Below, in pieces: positions 41,321-50,234 of a stretch of 64,000 bases of DNA; within the stretch, counting starts at the first letter, position 1; each line of letters starts with the position of its first letter. The translations under genes and the position numbers were made by a program. The stretch comes from an uncultured Elusimicrobia bacterium. GTDB taxonomy: Bacteria > Elusimicrobiota > Endomicrobiia > Endomicrobiales > CAIRNS01. The DNA lies in assembly GCA_903880015.1 (NCBI GenBank), contig CAIRNS010000010.1, forward strand, positions 1 through 64,000, written 5' to 3'. Below the pieces are notes generated by a model that had not been told where the DNA came from, made no database searches, and saw nothing but the letters and a program-made list of their open reading frames with translations.

Positions 41321-43711
41321 TTACTTAATTCGCATACTGGTAAACGAACGGACTACGAAGAAGAGCGATCCGGCGAAGAAAATAATCGCCAGCGTCAAAC
41401 TCACCGGGCGGCTGAGCCCAATAGCAAGTTCCATCGCCAAAAGTCCGAACAGGGTGGTGAACTTAATAGTCGGGTTCATTGCCACCGACGAGGTATCCTT
41501 AAACGGATCGCCCACGGTATCGCCGATAACTGCCGCTTTGTGCAGTTCTGAACCCTTTTCTTTGAGGTCGACTTCAACATATTTCTTTGCATTGTCCCAT
41601 GCACCGCCGGCGTTAGCCATGAAAATGGCCTGGAACAAGCCGAACAATGCGATAGAGATAAGGTACCCGATAAAGAAGAACGAGTCGAGGCAAGCAAACG
41701 CCAGCGTGCTCAGGAATATCACCAGGAACAGATTAATCATTCCCTTCTGCGCGTACTGCGTGCAAATCTCGACGACTTTCTTGCTGTCTTCGGTTGACGC
41801 TTTTTCTTCGGTATCAAGCTTGATGTTGGCTTTGATGAATTCAACGGCTTTGTACGCGCCCGAAGCAACGGCATGGTTTGCCGCGCCCGTGAACCAGTAA
41901 ATCACCGCGCCGCCGGCCATAAGACCGAGCAGGAAGGGCGGGTTGAGGATCGAGAGCTTGTCGAGGTCTTGTGTTAAGCCCTTGGTCAGCATCACGATAA
42001 TGGAGAATATCATCGTGGTTGCGCCGACGACCGCCGTACCGATAAGCACCGGTTTTGCGGTTGCTTTAAAGGTGTTGCCGGCACCGTCATTGGTTTCCAG
42101 ATTGTGTTTGGCAACAGAAAAATCCGGTTCAAACCCGAACTCTTTTTTAATGTCAGCTTTAATGTTCGGGATTGTTTCAATGAGCGACAATTCATAGATT
42201 GACTGGGCATTGTCCGTCACGGGGCCATACGAGTCGACCGCAATGGTCACCGGTCCCATGCCGAGAAATCCAAACGCCACAAGGCCGAACGCAAACACCG
42301 GCGCAGCCATCATCAGGGCGCCAAGCCCCAGGGTGCTGATACCGTAGGCGATGGCCATCAAAGACATGATGGCAAAGCCCATCCAGTAGGCGCTGAAATT
42401 GCCGGCGGTAAGACCCGCGAGGATATTGAGCGACGCTCCGCCGTGGCGGGACGAATTGACGATGTTTTGAACGAATGCGCTTTCCGTCGAGGTAAATATT
42501 TTCACTAATTCCGGGATAACGGCTCCGGCAATCGTTCCGCAGGTGATGATGCTTGAGAGTTTCCACCAGATCGAACCGTCGCCGATGTCGCCGATGAGGA
42601 AATACGATATTATATAGGTCAATGCGACGGAGATGAGTGAAGTAATCCACACCAATGAAGTCAGGGGCGCTTCAAAGTTCATTTTGTCGACGGTGGCGTA
42701 TTTAAATTTTGCATATGCCGCGTTGATGGCGTAGGATGCGGAGCTGGCGATAAGCATGGCCAGACGCATGACAAAGAGCCACACCAGCAGTTTGACCTGC
42801 AGAATCGGGTCGCTGATGGCAAGCAGGATAAAGGAAATAAGCGCGACGCCGGTGACGCCGTATGTTTCAAATCCGTCAGCGGTCGGGCCGACTGAATCGC
42901 CGGCGTTGTCGCCGGTACAATCCGCGATAACGCCCGGATTGCGCGCGTCATCTTCTTTAATGTTGAAGACAATTTTCATCAGGTCGGAACCGATGTCGGC
43001 GATTTTGGTGAATATTCCGCCGGCGATACGCAGTACCGATGCGCCCAGAGATTCGCCGATGGCAAATCCGATGAAGCACGAGCCGGCGTAGTCCGGGCTG
43101 ATGAACAAAAGAATGCACAGCATGACCAGCAGTTCAACGCTGATCAACAGCATGCCGATGCTGATGCCGGCGCGCAGGGGAATCTCATACACCGGGAAAG
43201 GTTTGCCCTGTAAGCTGGCGAACGCGGTGCGTGAATTGGCAAAAGTATTTATGCGCATACCAAACCAAGCAACGCCGTAACTGCCCAGAATACCGACGAC
43301 GCTGCACAGGATGATGGTAACGACTTTGATGGTTTCGAAATTTCTCAACCAGCCGAAATAAACAATGATGACCACGGCCAGCAACCCTTCGAGCATCAAT
43401 ATGAATTTGCCCTGGGTGATAAGATATGTTTTGCAGGTTTCATAGATAAGTTCGGAGACATCCCGCATGGACTTGTGGACCGGGAGGTTTTTGAGCCCGA
43501 CAAACTGCACAAGACCGAAAACGAGCCCCATGATACAGATAACAATCCCGCCCAACAGCAGGGAATGTCCGTCGATACCCATAAAGGATACGGACCTGAG
43601 GTCAGGGAGGATCAAGTCAGATTCTCCGGCGAACAGCGGTGCGGCAAGTGCCAAGAGCACTGAGGAGACGAACCCTTGTTTTACAATAGAGAAAAAACGA
43701 CTGCGTAACAT
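41321..43711 (-). CDS. hppA: Membrane-bound proton-translocating pyrophosphatase (divergent type)
   Basis: 796 residues from the ATG at 43711 after GGAAGGAG; about 16 transmembrane helices after a signal-like N-terminus. Catalytic elements are IADIGSDLM, EDDARNPGVIADCTGDNAGD and DSYGPVTDNAQSIYE. These match the divergent M-PPase group, in which GADLVGK and DNVGDNVGDCAGMAAD are replaced. The residue that sets potassium dependence is Lys (GNTFKA in place of GNTTAA), predicting a K+-independent enzyme. It hydrolyses PPi and pumps H+, possibly with Na+ control. It would use PPi made by biosynthesis and PPDK. Confidence 0.93.
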   Translation of the reverse strand: MLRSRFFSIVKQGFVSSVLLALAAPLFAGESDLILPDLRSVSFMGIDGHSLLLGGIVICIMGLVFGLVQFVGLKNLPVHKSMRDVSELIYETCKTYLITQGKFILMLEGLLAVVIIVYFGWLRNFETIKVVTIILCSVVGILGSYGVAWFGMRINTFANSRTAFASLQGKPFPVYEIPLRAGISIGMLLISVELLVMLCILLFISPDYAGSCFIGFAIGESLGASVLRIAGGIFTKIADIGSDLMKIVFNIKEDDARNPGVIADCTGDNAGDSVGPTADGFETYGVTGVALISFILLAISDPILQVKLLVWLFVMRLAMLIASSASYAINAAYAKFKYATVDKMNFEAPLTSLVWITSLISVALTYIISYFLIGDIGDGSIWWKLSSIITCGTIAGAVIPELVKIFTSTESAFVQNIVNSSRHGGASLNILAGLTAGNFSAYWMGFAIMSLMAIAYGISTLGLGALMMAAPVFAFGLVAFGFLGMGPVTIAVDSYGPVTDNAQSIYELSLIETIPNIKADIKKEFGFEPDFSVAKHNLETNDGAGNTFKATAKPVLIGTAVVGATTMIFSIIVMLTKGLTQDLDKLSILNPPFLLGLMAGGAVIYWFTGAANHAVASGAYKAVEFIKANIKLDTEEKASTEDSKKVVEICTQYAQKGMINLFLVIFLSTLAFACLDSFFFIGYLISIALFGLFQAIFMANAGGAWDNAKKYVEVDLKEKGSELHKAAVIGDTVGDPFKDTSSVAMNPTIKFTTLFGLLAMELAIGLSRPVSLTLAIIFFAGSLFFVVRSFTSMRIK

Positions 43712-43790
43712 AAAGACACTCCTTCCAACCGTTAATAGATTTCCTTCAGAAGACACAGCGGTGTGCTGACTGGAGGTATATAAGATACGA

Positions 43791-43820
43791 ATTGTAGAAT
43801 AATCAGCAGCAGTTTGTCAA
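43791..43820 (-). promoter_or_regulatory. hppA promoter
   Basis: On the minus strand: TTGACA (43820-43815), 18-nt spacer, TACAAT (43796-43791), about 80 nt before the hppA ATG. Confidence 0.65.
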
Positions 43821-43821
43821 A

Positions 43822-43851
43822 TTGACACACCGCCAAGAGGTGTACTATAAT
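43822..43851 (+). promoter_or_regulatory. uppP promoter
   Basis: TTGACA (43822-43827), 18-nt spacer, TATAAT (43846-43851). Its -35 box is separated by a single base from the -35 box of hppA on the other strand. The spacer contains the inverted repeat ACACC/GGTGT. Confidence 0.75.
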
Positions 43852-43884
43852 GGTCCCTCGTTCGCGGGGAATACTCTCCCGTCT

Positions 43885-43914
43885 GTCATTCCGCGGATGT
43901 CATCGGGAATATGG
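43885..43914 (+). repeat. Single arm of a dispersed inverted repeat
   Basis: GTCATTCCGCGGATGTCATC-GGGAATATGG aligns with the left arm of the element at 59935-60016, including the shared ATATGG flank. It lies in the untranslated leader of uppP. Confidence 0.55.
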
Positions 43915-43954
43915 TTTAATGGTATTTTGACCTATAGCACATAAAAGGAGAATT

Positions 43955-44743
43955 ATGCATATATTCAACGCTCTTGTTTTGGGGATTGTGGAAGGGCTTA
44001 CCGAATTCATTCCTATCTCTTCAACCGGACATCTTATATTGGCGGGGCACTGGCTGTCGTTTGAAGGTGAAACTGCCAAACTCTTTGAGATATTCATTCA
44101 ATTGGGGGCGATACTGGCGGTGGTGTGGGTGTACCGCGCGCGGATAACGGACTTGTTCCTCCGGATGCGCAACGATCAGGAACCCCGCCGATTTGCACTC
44201 AAACTGCTGATTGCTTTTCTCCCGGCGGCTTTTGTCGGACTGGCCGTTCATCACTATATCAAACAATATTTGTTCAACCCGTTCACCGTTGCGTGTGCCA
44301 TGCTGGTTGGCGGTGTCGCCATATACGGCATCGAAAAAATGAAACATCGCAATATCTATACCTCCAGCGACAGCATCTCCTACACCGGCGCTTTCTGGGT
44401 CGGTGTTGCCCAGGTGTTGGCTCTGTTCCCCGGTGTTTCACGGTCCGGAGCGACGATCATGGGTGGTCTGCTTGCCGGTATGGACCGCAAAACATCGACG
44501 GAATTTTCATTTTTTCTTGCCATCCCCACGATGTTTGCCGCAACCCTTTTTGATCTTGCCAAAAGCCATGCGTTGCTTTCGGCAAATGGCGCCATTATTT
44601 TGGCGGTCGGGTTTGTCGCCGCTTTTTTTTCTGGACTTCTGGTCGTTACTTGGCTGATACGCTTTGTCGCCACGCACGATTTCAAAGTGTTTGCCTATTA
44701 CCGTATTATTTTTGGGATTATCCTGTTGTATCATTTCAGTTGA
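43955..44743 (+). CDS. uppP: Undecaprenyl-diphosphatase
   Basis: 262 residues, about 8 transmembrane helices. BacA/UppP motifs are intact: EGLTEFIPISSTGHL near the N-terminus and PGVSRSGATIMGGLLAG near residue 160. It dephosphorylates undecaprenyl pyrophosphate so that the carrier can re-enter peptidoglycan and glycan synthesis. ATG after AAAAGGAG. Confidence 0.96.
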   Translation: MHIFNALVLGIVEGLTEFIPISSTGHLILAGHWLSFEGETAKLFEIFIQLGAILAVVWVYRARITDLFLRMRNDQEPRRFALKLLIAFLPAAFVGLAVHHYIKQYLFNPFTVACAMLVGGVAIYGIEKMKHRNIYTSSDSISYTGAFWVGVAQVLALFPGVSRSGATIMGGLLAGMDRKTSTEFSFFLAIPTMFAATLFDLAKSHALLSANGAIILAVGFVAAFFSGLLVVTWLIRFVATHDFKVFAYYRIIFGIILLYHFS

Positions 44744-44770
44744 AAAGACGGCATATTCGAAAGGGAAATT

Positions 44771-45394
44771 ATGATTGAACATATTTTGGGCATCCTGTCG
44801 GTCTTCATCATTGGAACCATTAACGCCATGGGCTACGCGGGCGTGGCTTTATTGATGGCAATTGAAAGCGCCTGCATCCCTTTGCCGTCGGAAGTTATAT
44901 TGCCGTTTTCGGGGTACCTGGTCGCCGCCGGAACATTTAATATATGGATAGTCGCGTTGATGGGTGCGATCGGGTGCGTGCTGGGGTCTATCGTGGCGTA
45001 CTACGCCGGCGCATGGGGTGGCCGCGTCTGGATAGAAAAGTATGGGAAATATATCCTGATCTCGCATCACGATCTTGACATGGCGGACCGCTGGTTTTCA
45101 AAATACGGCGACATGACGGTGTTTGCCGCGCGCTTGTTGCCGGTCATCCGTACCTTTATCGCGTTCCCCGCCGGCGTTGCCCGGATGCGGATGTCGACAT
45201 TCATTGCCTACACCTTCATCGGTTCATACATCTGGAGTTGGGCTTTGACCTGGGTCGGCATGAAGATGGGGGAAAACTGGCAGTCGCTAAAAATCTATTT
45301 CCATAAATTCGATGCGATTATCGGAGTTTTTTTAATTGCCGGCGCTGTCTGGTATGTTCGCCGCCACCTGCAATTGTTAAAAAAGGTTCATTGA
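44771..45394 (+). CDS. DedA/SNARE-associated family membrane protein
   Basis: 207 residues with the DedA pattern: SACIPLPSEVILPFSGYL, GCVLGSIVAYYAGAWGG, FAARLLPVIRTFIAFPAGVARM. DedA proteins include lipid-carrier flippases, notably for undecaprenyl phosphate. Its position 27 nt after uppP supports a role in carrier recycling, but individual DedA functions differ. Confidence 0.88.
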   Translation: MIEHILGILSVFIIGTINAMGYAGVALLMAIESACIPLPSEVILPFSGYLVAAGTFNIWIVALMGAIGCVLGSIVAYYAGAWGGRVWIEKYGKYILISHHDLDMADRWFSKYGDMTVFAARLLPVIRTFIAFPAGVARMRMSTFIAYTFIGSYIWSWALTWVGMKMGENWQSLKIYFHKFDAIIGVFLIAGAVWYVRRHLQLLKKVH

Positions 45395-45513
45395 CGACCG
45401 GGGTCCTTCTTTTGAAGGTCAATCCGCGCCTGCGGGGATATGACCCGTTTACGGTTTCACATCTCTTCCCGTACTATTCCTCTCTTATTACCATTTAAAA
45501 TCCTACAATAATT

Positions 45514-46266
45514 ATGAAAGGTGGTTATTCCTTGCACAGGGTTGTCAATTGCTCGAAACTGTATCGAATGTTTCTAAAGGCTGCGATTATATTGGTCGCA
45601 GTTTTTTTTGTTGTGTCCGCATGTCCCCCGTATGAAATGCATGCGTCTGCGGCGCGTGACCGCGCATCTATGGACTTTCCTTCTGCGGTTGGTCGCGTCA
45701 TCGCCGGACAGGTGCGTGCCGGCGCACCCATGGTTATTCATATCCAGGATTTTCACTGCAATCCTCAAACTCAATCGAACATTGTCGCTATCATAACGCA
45801 CTATCGCAAGCTGTTCCCCGGCTGTCGCGTTCTTGTGGAAGGTGCCCCGCAGGGAATAGTCGATCTCGCGCCGATGCGTACTCTGCCGGATGAAATCCGC
45901 GAGAGAACACTCATGCGGATGTTGGGCGCCGGGACTTTGGGCGGCGGGGAATACGCCGCATTGCGCGAGGAACAAGGCCGGTTGTACGGCATCGAGGACT
46001 GGCCGACTTATCAGCGTGCTGTAGAGTCATACCGTTCCCTTGCATCCGCCCGTATCGCGGTCTCAGGCGAACTCGATGGTTTGATTAGTGCCGCCCATAC
46101 AATTGCTGAGCGGGACCTTTCCGGGCGTCTGCGAAGGTTGAATCGTTTTATTGCACAACCGTCGCGCGACGGGCGGTGGTATGCTGAACTCTCGGGACTG
46201 TGTGCTGCTTATGGCGTTCCTCTGTACCGGTATCCCGCGGTTGCTACTTGGGCACGCATACAGTAA
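45514..46266 (+). CDS. Exported ChaN/Tiki-like and DHH fusion, N-terminal part up to an in-frame stop
   Basis: 250 codons ending at TAA 46264-46266. A signal peptide with a lipobox-like VVSAC is followed by VIHIQDFHCNPQTQSNI and RVLVEGAP, the pattern of the first histidine motif of the TraB/ChaN/Tiki superfamily (GxxH...Q, then E). Without the stop, the same frame continues for another 849 codons (to 48816). The start may be ATG 45514 or TTG 45532; the latter has AAAGGTGG upstream and a TACAAT -10 box at 45504-45509. The fragment alone would lack the second histidine motif and the DHH domain. Confidence 0.68.
   Translation: MKGGYSLHRVVNCSKLYRMFLKAAIILVAVFFVVSACPPYEMHASAARDRASMDFPSAVGRVIAGQVRAGAPMVIHIQDFHCNPQTQSNIVAIITHYRKLFPGCRVLVEGAPQGIVDLAPMRTLPDEIRERTLMRMLGAGTLGGGEYAALREEQGRLYGIEDWPTYQRAVESYRSLASARIAVSGELDGLISAAHTIAERDLSGRLRRLNRFIAQPSRDGRWYAELSGLCAAYGVPLYRYPAVATWARIQ
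46264..46266 (+). other. Single in-frame ochre codon interrupting a long gene
   Basis: Context ATA CAG TAA TTA CAA CAA. The frame is open for 250 codons before and 849 after, and the coding character (LQQKFDEKRLSAQSF) resumes at the next codon. A C-to-T change in CAA (Gln) would create it. Confidence 0.85.
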
Positions 46267-46359
46267 TTACAACAAAAATTCGATGAAAAACGACTCTCAG
46301 CTCAGAGCTTTGCCTTTAACAGTGAACTTAAGAAAACACTTCCTTGTAATGAGTTTTCA

Positions 46360-48816
46360 GTGCTGGCGCATCAATCATCGGGGTCGCAGGGATCACTCCG
46401 GTTACTTGAAAAACATTTTTCTGCACTGTCATCTTTCCGCCAGCGGAGCTATCCTGACCTCGGTTCATATTTCTCTGTAACCGCGCTAACGCGCAGTGTG
46501 GACCCCGTAGCGCTTATCGAGCAGGAGGATGCCCTGTTCAATGTCATCCTCGCCGCTGCAGTCCGTACCCCGGCTGAAGGGGACGCTCTGGAATTCTTGC
46601 GGCTCGTTCGCGTGGCGACAACGGCGCTCAACGCCCGCCTGAGTGCAAAAGAATACGCCGCTTTCGCCGCTGACCGGGATAGGTTGATTACTCTGCTGTC
46701 GTCAGGTGATGCGGCTGCCGGATTCCCTCAGCTTCTAACCGTTTTCAAGTCCGGATTGGTGGAAAAATATTATGCGCTCAATGTCCGCCGCGACGCCATC
46801 TTTGCTGATGAAGTGATTGCCGCGCTGCGGACGCAGGATTGTGGCGCGAGTGATGTGGTCATCGTTGTTACCGGTGGTTTCCATCGGGGGATACAGAGGG
46901 TTCTTGAGGACAAAGGTGTCTCCTATGTTTCTATCCTTCCGACCGCCGGTACTGGCGATCCGTTCCCTGGGGTGTATGGAAAGCTTTTGAACGACACCCT
47001 GCTTCCCGACGATATATCCCGTTCTGCTCTGATGCCGATGCTCTCGGCAATCGGTATCCAACAGGGTGAAGCATCCTGTTTCATTGCCACCCTGACCGCG
47101 ATGGCGCAGACATTTCAGGAGCACGAGGAACTTACCGCCGATGCCATGGGGGGATTGATTGCAGATTGGCAGCTACGCTATCCTCTGCTTTTAGACAAGT
47201 TATCGGTCAGATTCACCGACGACACCTGTGTTGTCACTGCCGGTGATCGGCAGGTAGTTTTGTACTTCAATGGGGGTGTGCTGGTCCGCGCAGAAACCGT
47301 CGCAACTTCTGCGGCCAACCCGATGGTGTCAAAAATAAAGAATACAGTCAAAGAAAAGCTTAGGCAAATCAGCGCGCCCATCAATGCACTGCAGTCTGTG
47401 GTTATCTCCGCGGTTGCTCCAAGGGGTGTCCTTGAACGGTATATTGATGAACAATACGCCAATCCTGCTTCTGAGATGCACCGGAAACGCGAAGAATTCA
47501 TGGGGTTAGTGGTTCACGCAGCTGACACGGCAAAGGAAATAGTCATTATCTACGACAGCGACATGGATGGCATGGGTGCCGCAGCTATCCTTTATGCCAG
47601 AATGAGGACGCTTTTGAAGGCACGGGAAAAATCAGAAAATATAATCCGCCTGATTCCCAAGTTTCATGCCCACCCCTTATCAATCAAGGAAATACAAAAT
47701 CTCCGTGAGTTGGCATCAGGGAAAGGTGCTCTATTTATCACCGATGTGGCATTGAGCTATCAATTTTTCGAGAGCATTGGTCCGGTTAAAGGGGATGGGA
47801 TTGTTGCCGTGGTTGATCATCATAATCCCGGAGAAATGACCATTGAACGCTGCAATCAGCTCAATGTCAGTGCGTTTTATTCCCATCGCCTGATTCCTAA
47901 GGAATATTTTCCCAGCGGATATGTAGCGGTGAAAATGATGTGCGATCTGTCGGGAAGCGATTGTACCTGGCTTGGGGCGGCCGGCATCATTGGCGACACA
48001 TTCCCTCTTTGCTGGCCTGCATTAATTTCAATAATCGGTCCAATAGATGTTTTCCATATCAATAAACTTGCAGATGTAGTCAACAAGGTCCCTCGGCTTA
48101 TTCCTGAAAATGATACTGAAGGTCGTGATGCCCGCAATGCCATGGTTCGTTCGCTCGCTGAGACTGACAACCCCGCCAGAGCTTTAAATCTTGTAACAGG
48201 TCTTGCGTACAGCGAACACATGACGCTGGGCATGCTTGCTGATGTCATTGGAACAAACTATACGAAGGTCATGAATTTGTATCATCAATCCTTTAAAATT
48301 GGACAGTGGGGAATGAGTCGTATTATGCCGACGAATTATTTGGTGGGAGATTATGAGCTTGTGCTTGGCGAACCAACAGAGTTTGATGCCGAATATGGCA
48401 CTCATATTATCATCTATACGCAGCTAATCGTTCCGCGGAACACCGTGACAACCAATTTCGCTGCAACATTTACAAAAGTGCAAGAGAAAAATTATGGTAA
48501 TATCGGTGCTTATAATACATTCCGCGTGCGTTGCGGTCCTCAAAGCACTGATATATGTCTCAGGATCATAGAAGAGCGCATCAAGGCGCGTTGTCCGCTT
48601 GCAAGTGTGACCGCGCACGATCACCACATGGGTGGCAGGGTAGCGTCTGAGGACTGGACTGAAGTTGAAGCGATTATCAGGAGCACGCTGCGTGAACAAA
48701 TCGCTGTGGGAACTATTCCTAAAAACCCTTTGCCGAAACAGGGGGCGTTTAATTTCGGTCAGGGATGGGCAGTTCCCTTTGACGGATCATATGAATCTAT
48801 GTTACAGGCAGGATGA
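46360..48816 (+). CDS. Exported ChaN/Tiki-like and DHH fusion, C-terminal part with DHH phosphoesterase
   Basis: 818 codons from the first ATG after the stop, though the frame is open from 46267. It holds the second histidine motif of the N-terminal domain (VIVVTGGFHRGIQRVL), a middle region, and a DHH-family phosphoesterase: YDSDMDGMGAAAIL (about codon 680 of the full frame), FITDVALS, VVDHHNPG (about codon 767) and a DHHA1-like AHDHHMGGRVA (about codon 1035). DHH enzymes cleave small RNAs, cyclic dinucleotides or pAp, normally in the cytoplasm. If the frame is read through from the signal peptide, the DHH domain would be exported, which would be unusual. Confidence 0.72.
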   Translation: MLAHQSSGSQGSLRLLEKHFSALSSFRQRSYPDLGSYFSVTALTRSVDPVALIEQEDALFNVILAAAVRTPAEGDALEFLRLVRVATTALNARLSAKEYAAFAADRDRLITLLSSGDAAAGFPQLLTVFKSGLVEKYYALNVRRDAIFADEVIAALRTQDCGASDVVIVVTGGFHRGIQRVLEDKGVSYVSILPTAGTGDPFPGVYGKLLNDTLLPDDISRSALMPMLSAIGIQQGEASCFIATLTAMAQTFQEHEELTADAMGGLIADWQLRYPLLLDKLSVRFTDDTCVVTAGDRQVVLYFNGGVLVRAETVATSAANPMVSKIKNTVKEKLRQISAPINALQSVVISAVAPRGVLERYIDEQYANPASEMHRKREEFMGLVVHAADTAKEIVIIYDSDMDGMGAAAILYARMRTLLKAREKSENIIRLIPKFHAHPLSIKEIQNLRELASGKGALFITDVALSYQFFESIGPVKGDGIVAVVDHHNPGEMTIERCNQLNVSAFYSHRLIPKEYFPSGYVAVKMMCDLSGSDCTWLGAAGIIGDTFPLCWPALISIIGPIDVFHINKLADVVNKVPRLIPENDTEGRDARNAMVRSLAETDNPARALNLVTGLAYSEHMTLGMLADVIGTNYTKVMNLYHQSFKIGQWGMSRIMPTNYLVGDYELVLGEPTEFDAEYGTHIIIYTQLIVPRNTVTTNFAATFTKVQEKNYGNIGAYNTFRVRCGPQSTDICLRIIEERIKARCPLASVTAHDHHMGGRVASEDWTEVEAIIRSTLREQIAVGTIPKNPLPKQGAFNFGQGWAVPFDGSYESMLQAG

Positions 48817-48823
48817 CCGGGAG

Positions 48824-50074
48824 TTATTGGTTTGCGGGGCTAGCGGTGGGTGTTGTCTGAACTGCGGCGCTTGAAACGATGACGCTGTGGTGGGATGGCC
48901 GATTGACGGGTTTTCCGTCTCGGGGGATCGTTGAACTTTTATCAAGAACATCCGTGAATTTTTTTGATTTTAATCCGCCGCGGGTGTAGACGCAGCGCGG
49001 GTTCCACAATAGCCACTCGCCGACATTGTTGTCATAGGTTGCCTGTATTTGATCCCGCACTTCTTTTGCGCCGTAATGTTTATGGAGTGAGAAATCCTGC
49101 AGATAGGGTCTGACTTTTTCCGCTCCCAGCCGGTGAACCGCGCCTTCAATGCCCAGATATACCGTGCGGTACGGCGCTGCGTCGGGATTAGGGATGCCGT
49201 ACTCGCCGGGATTGTAATGCGACGGATACACCATAGGGCTGACAAAATCGACCCACGCCGCCAGCTCGACAATCCGCTGACCGATACCCATATCGTTATT
49301 GACCGTGGTGGTCAAACCGAACACATCGATGGATATGTTCGCTCCCCGGGGTTTGAGCCGTTCATGCGCCATTTTCAAAAATCCCACTAATGCATTGTTG
49401 GCGGCGGTGGTTGAGTGGGCCACGCTGTACCGGCAGGTCTTGATATTACCGTCTGACGGGAAGCGGATATAATCAAACTGTATTTCTTCAAAACCAAGCT
49501 CAATGGCTCGCTCGGCAATGGCAATATTATAATCCCAGACGGCCTTGTTGGTCGGGTCCAGCCAGGTAAGCCCCCGGTGGTCTTTCCATAACTTTCCCTC
49601 CGGGGTTTTAACGCCCAGTTCAGGGTGTTTTTTCGGCAGAAGGGCATCTTTAAAAACCACGATGCGTGCGATGGTGTAAATACCTTTGCTTTTTAAGTCA
49701 GCGATATACTTTTCCATGTCAGGGACCGCTTTAACGAAGGTGCCCGCCTCGTCAGCCTGTTTGACGCCCGGAATGTATACTTCGCCTTCATACTCCTTGA
49801 TATCTACGACGACCGTGTTCAGTTCCGTCTCAGTCAGCATTTTGGTTATCGGTGCCCGCAGTTTCGGCGACCCCGCAATCCATGCGGTCAGATGAATGCC
49901 GCGGACATAGGTTGGCTTGTGCGGGATTACGTTACCGGGGATAATCGCCGCAGCGGCGGGGGATTGGTCCGTTCCTGACGAGAAAGTCGTTTGTTTAAGG
50001 ATGAAAACCAGCGATAGGGCAAGGATACCTGCGCAGCCGGAGAAAAACAAGTGTCTCTTGAAGGATGTTTTCAT
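48824..50074 (-). CDS. DUF4015 glycoside-hydrolase-like protein
   Basis: 416 residues from the ATG at 50074 after AAAGGA. An N-terminal membrane anchor (about residues 7-27) precedes a TIM-barrel-like domain with RGIHLTAWIAGSP, NTVVVDIKEYEGEV, GFEEIQFDYIRFPSDG and DFVSPMVYPSHY, the conserved features of DUF4015 proteins. Family members are predicted glycoside hydrolases; the substrate is unknown. Ser/Thr-rich C-terminal tail. It is convergent with the DHH gene (7 nt apart) and divergent from thrC. Confidence 0.85.
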   Translation of the reverse strand: MKTSFKRHLFFSGCAGILALSLVFILKQTTFSSGTDQSPAAAAIIPGNVIPHKPTYVRGIHLTAWIAGSPKLRAPITKMLTETELNTVVVDIKEYEGEVYIPGVKQADEAGTFVKAVPDMEKYIADLKSKGIYTIARIVVFKDALLPKKHPELGVKTPEGKLWKDHRGLTWLDPTNKAVWDYNIAIAERAIELGFEEIQFDYIRFPSDGNIKTCRYSVAHSTTAANNALVGFLKMAHERLKPRGANISIDVFGLTTTVNNDMGIGQRIVELAAWVDFVSPMVYPSHYNPGEYGIPNPDAAPYRTVYLGIEGAVHRLGAEKVRPYLQDFSLHKHYGAKEVRDQIQATYDNNVGEWLLWNPRCVYTRGGLKSKKFTDVLDKSSTIPRDGKPVNRPSHHSVIVSSAAVQTTPTASPANQ

Positions 50075-50124
50075 ACTGTCCTTTATTGTTCTCATTATGG
50101 TCAAGAAGTGCCGTGAGGCTGGTA

Positions 50125-50153
50125 ATTCTATAAAAGAAAATTGCTAATGTCAA
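50125..50153 (-). promoter_or_regulatory. Promoter of the DUF4015 gene
   Basis: On the minus strand: TTGACA (50153-50148), 17-nt spacer, TAGAAT (50130-50125), giving a leader of about 44 nt. Confidence 0.7.
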
Positions 50154-50156
50154 TGT

Positions 50157-50185
50157 TTGACTTTACATCGGAAAAGAGATAATAT
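50157..50185 (+). promoter_or_regulatory. Promoter of thrC
   Basis: TTGACT (50157-50162), 17-nt spacer, TAATAT (50180-50185). The ATG at 50190 would lie at or before the transcription start, which supports the downstream start at 50235 for thrC. Confidence 0.65.
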
Positions 50186-50234
50186 ATTAATGGATTTTTC
50201 AAACAGAAACACATCTCTTTTAAGTGAGGATAGT

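Noticed and set aside
41312-41323. 12-bp palindrome TAAACTAGTTTA at the hppA stop
   Set aside because: It is short and overlaps the stop codon with no T-run or G+C-rich stem. It is not convincing as a terminator or operator.
50190-50234. Upstream start of thrC at 50190
   Set aside because: The -10 box ends only 4 nt before this ATG, so it would be at or upstream of the transcript start. The ATG at 50235 has a Shine-Dalgarno site and gives the usual protein length.
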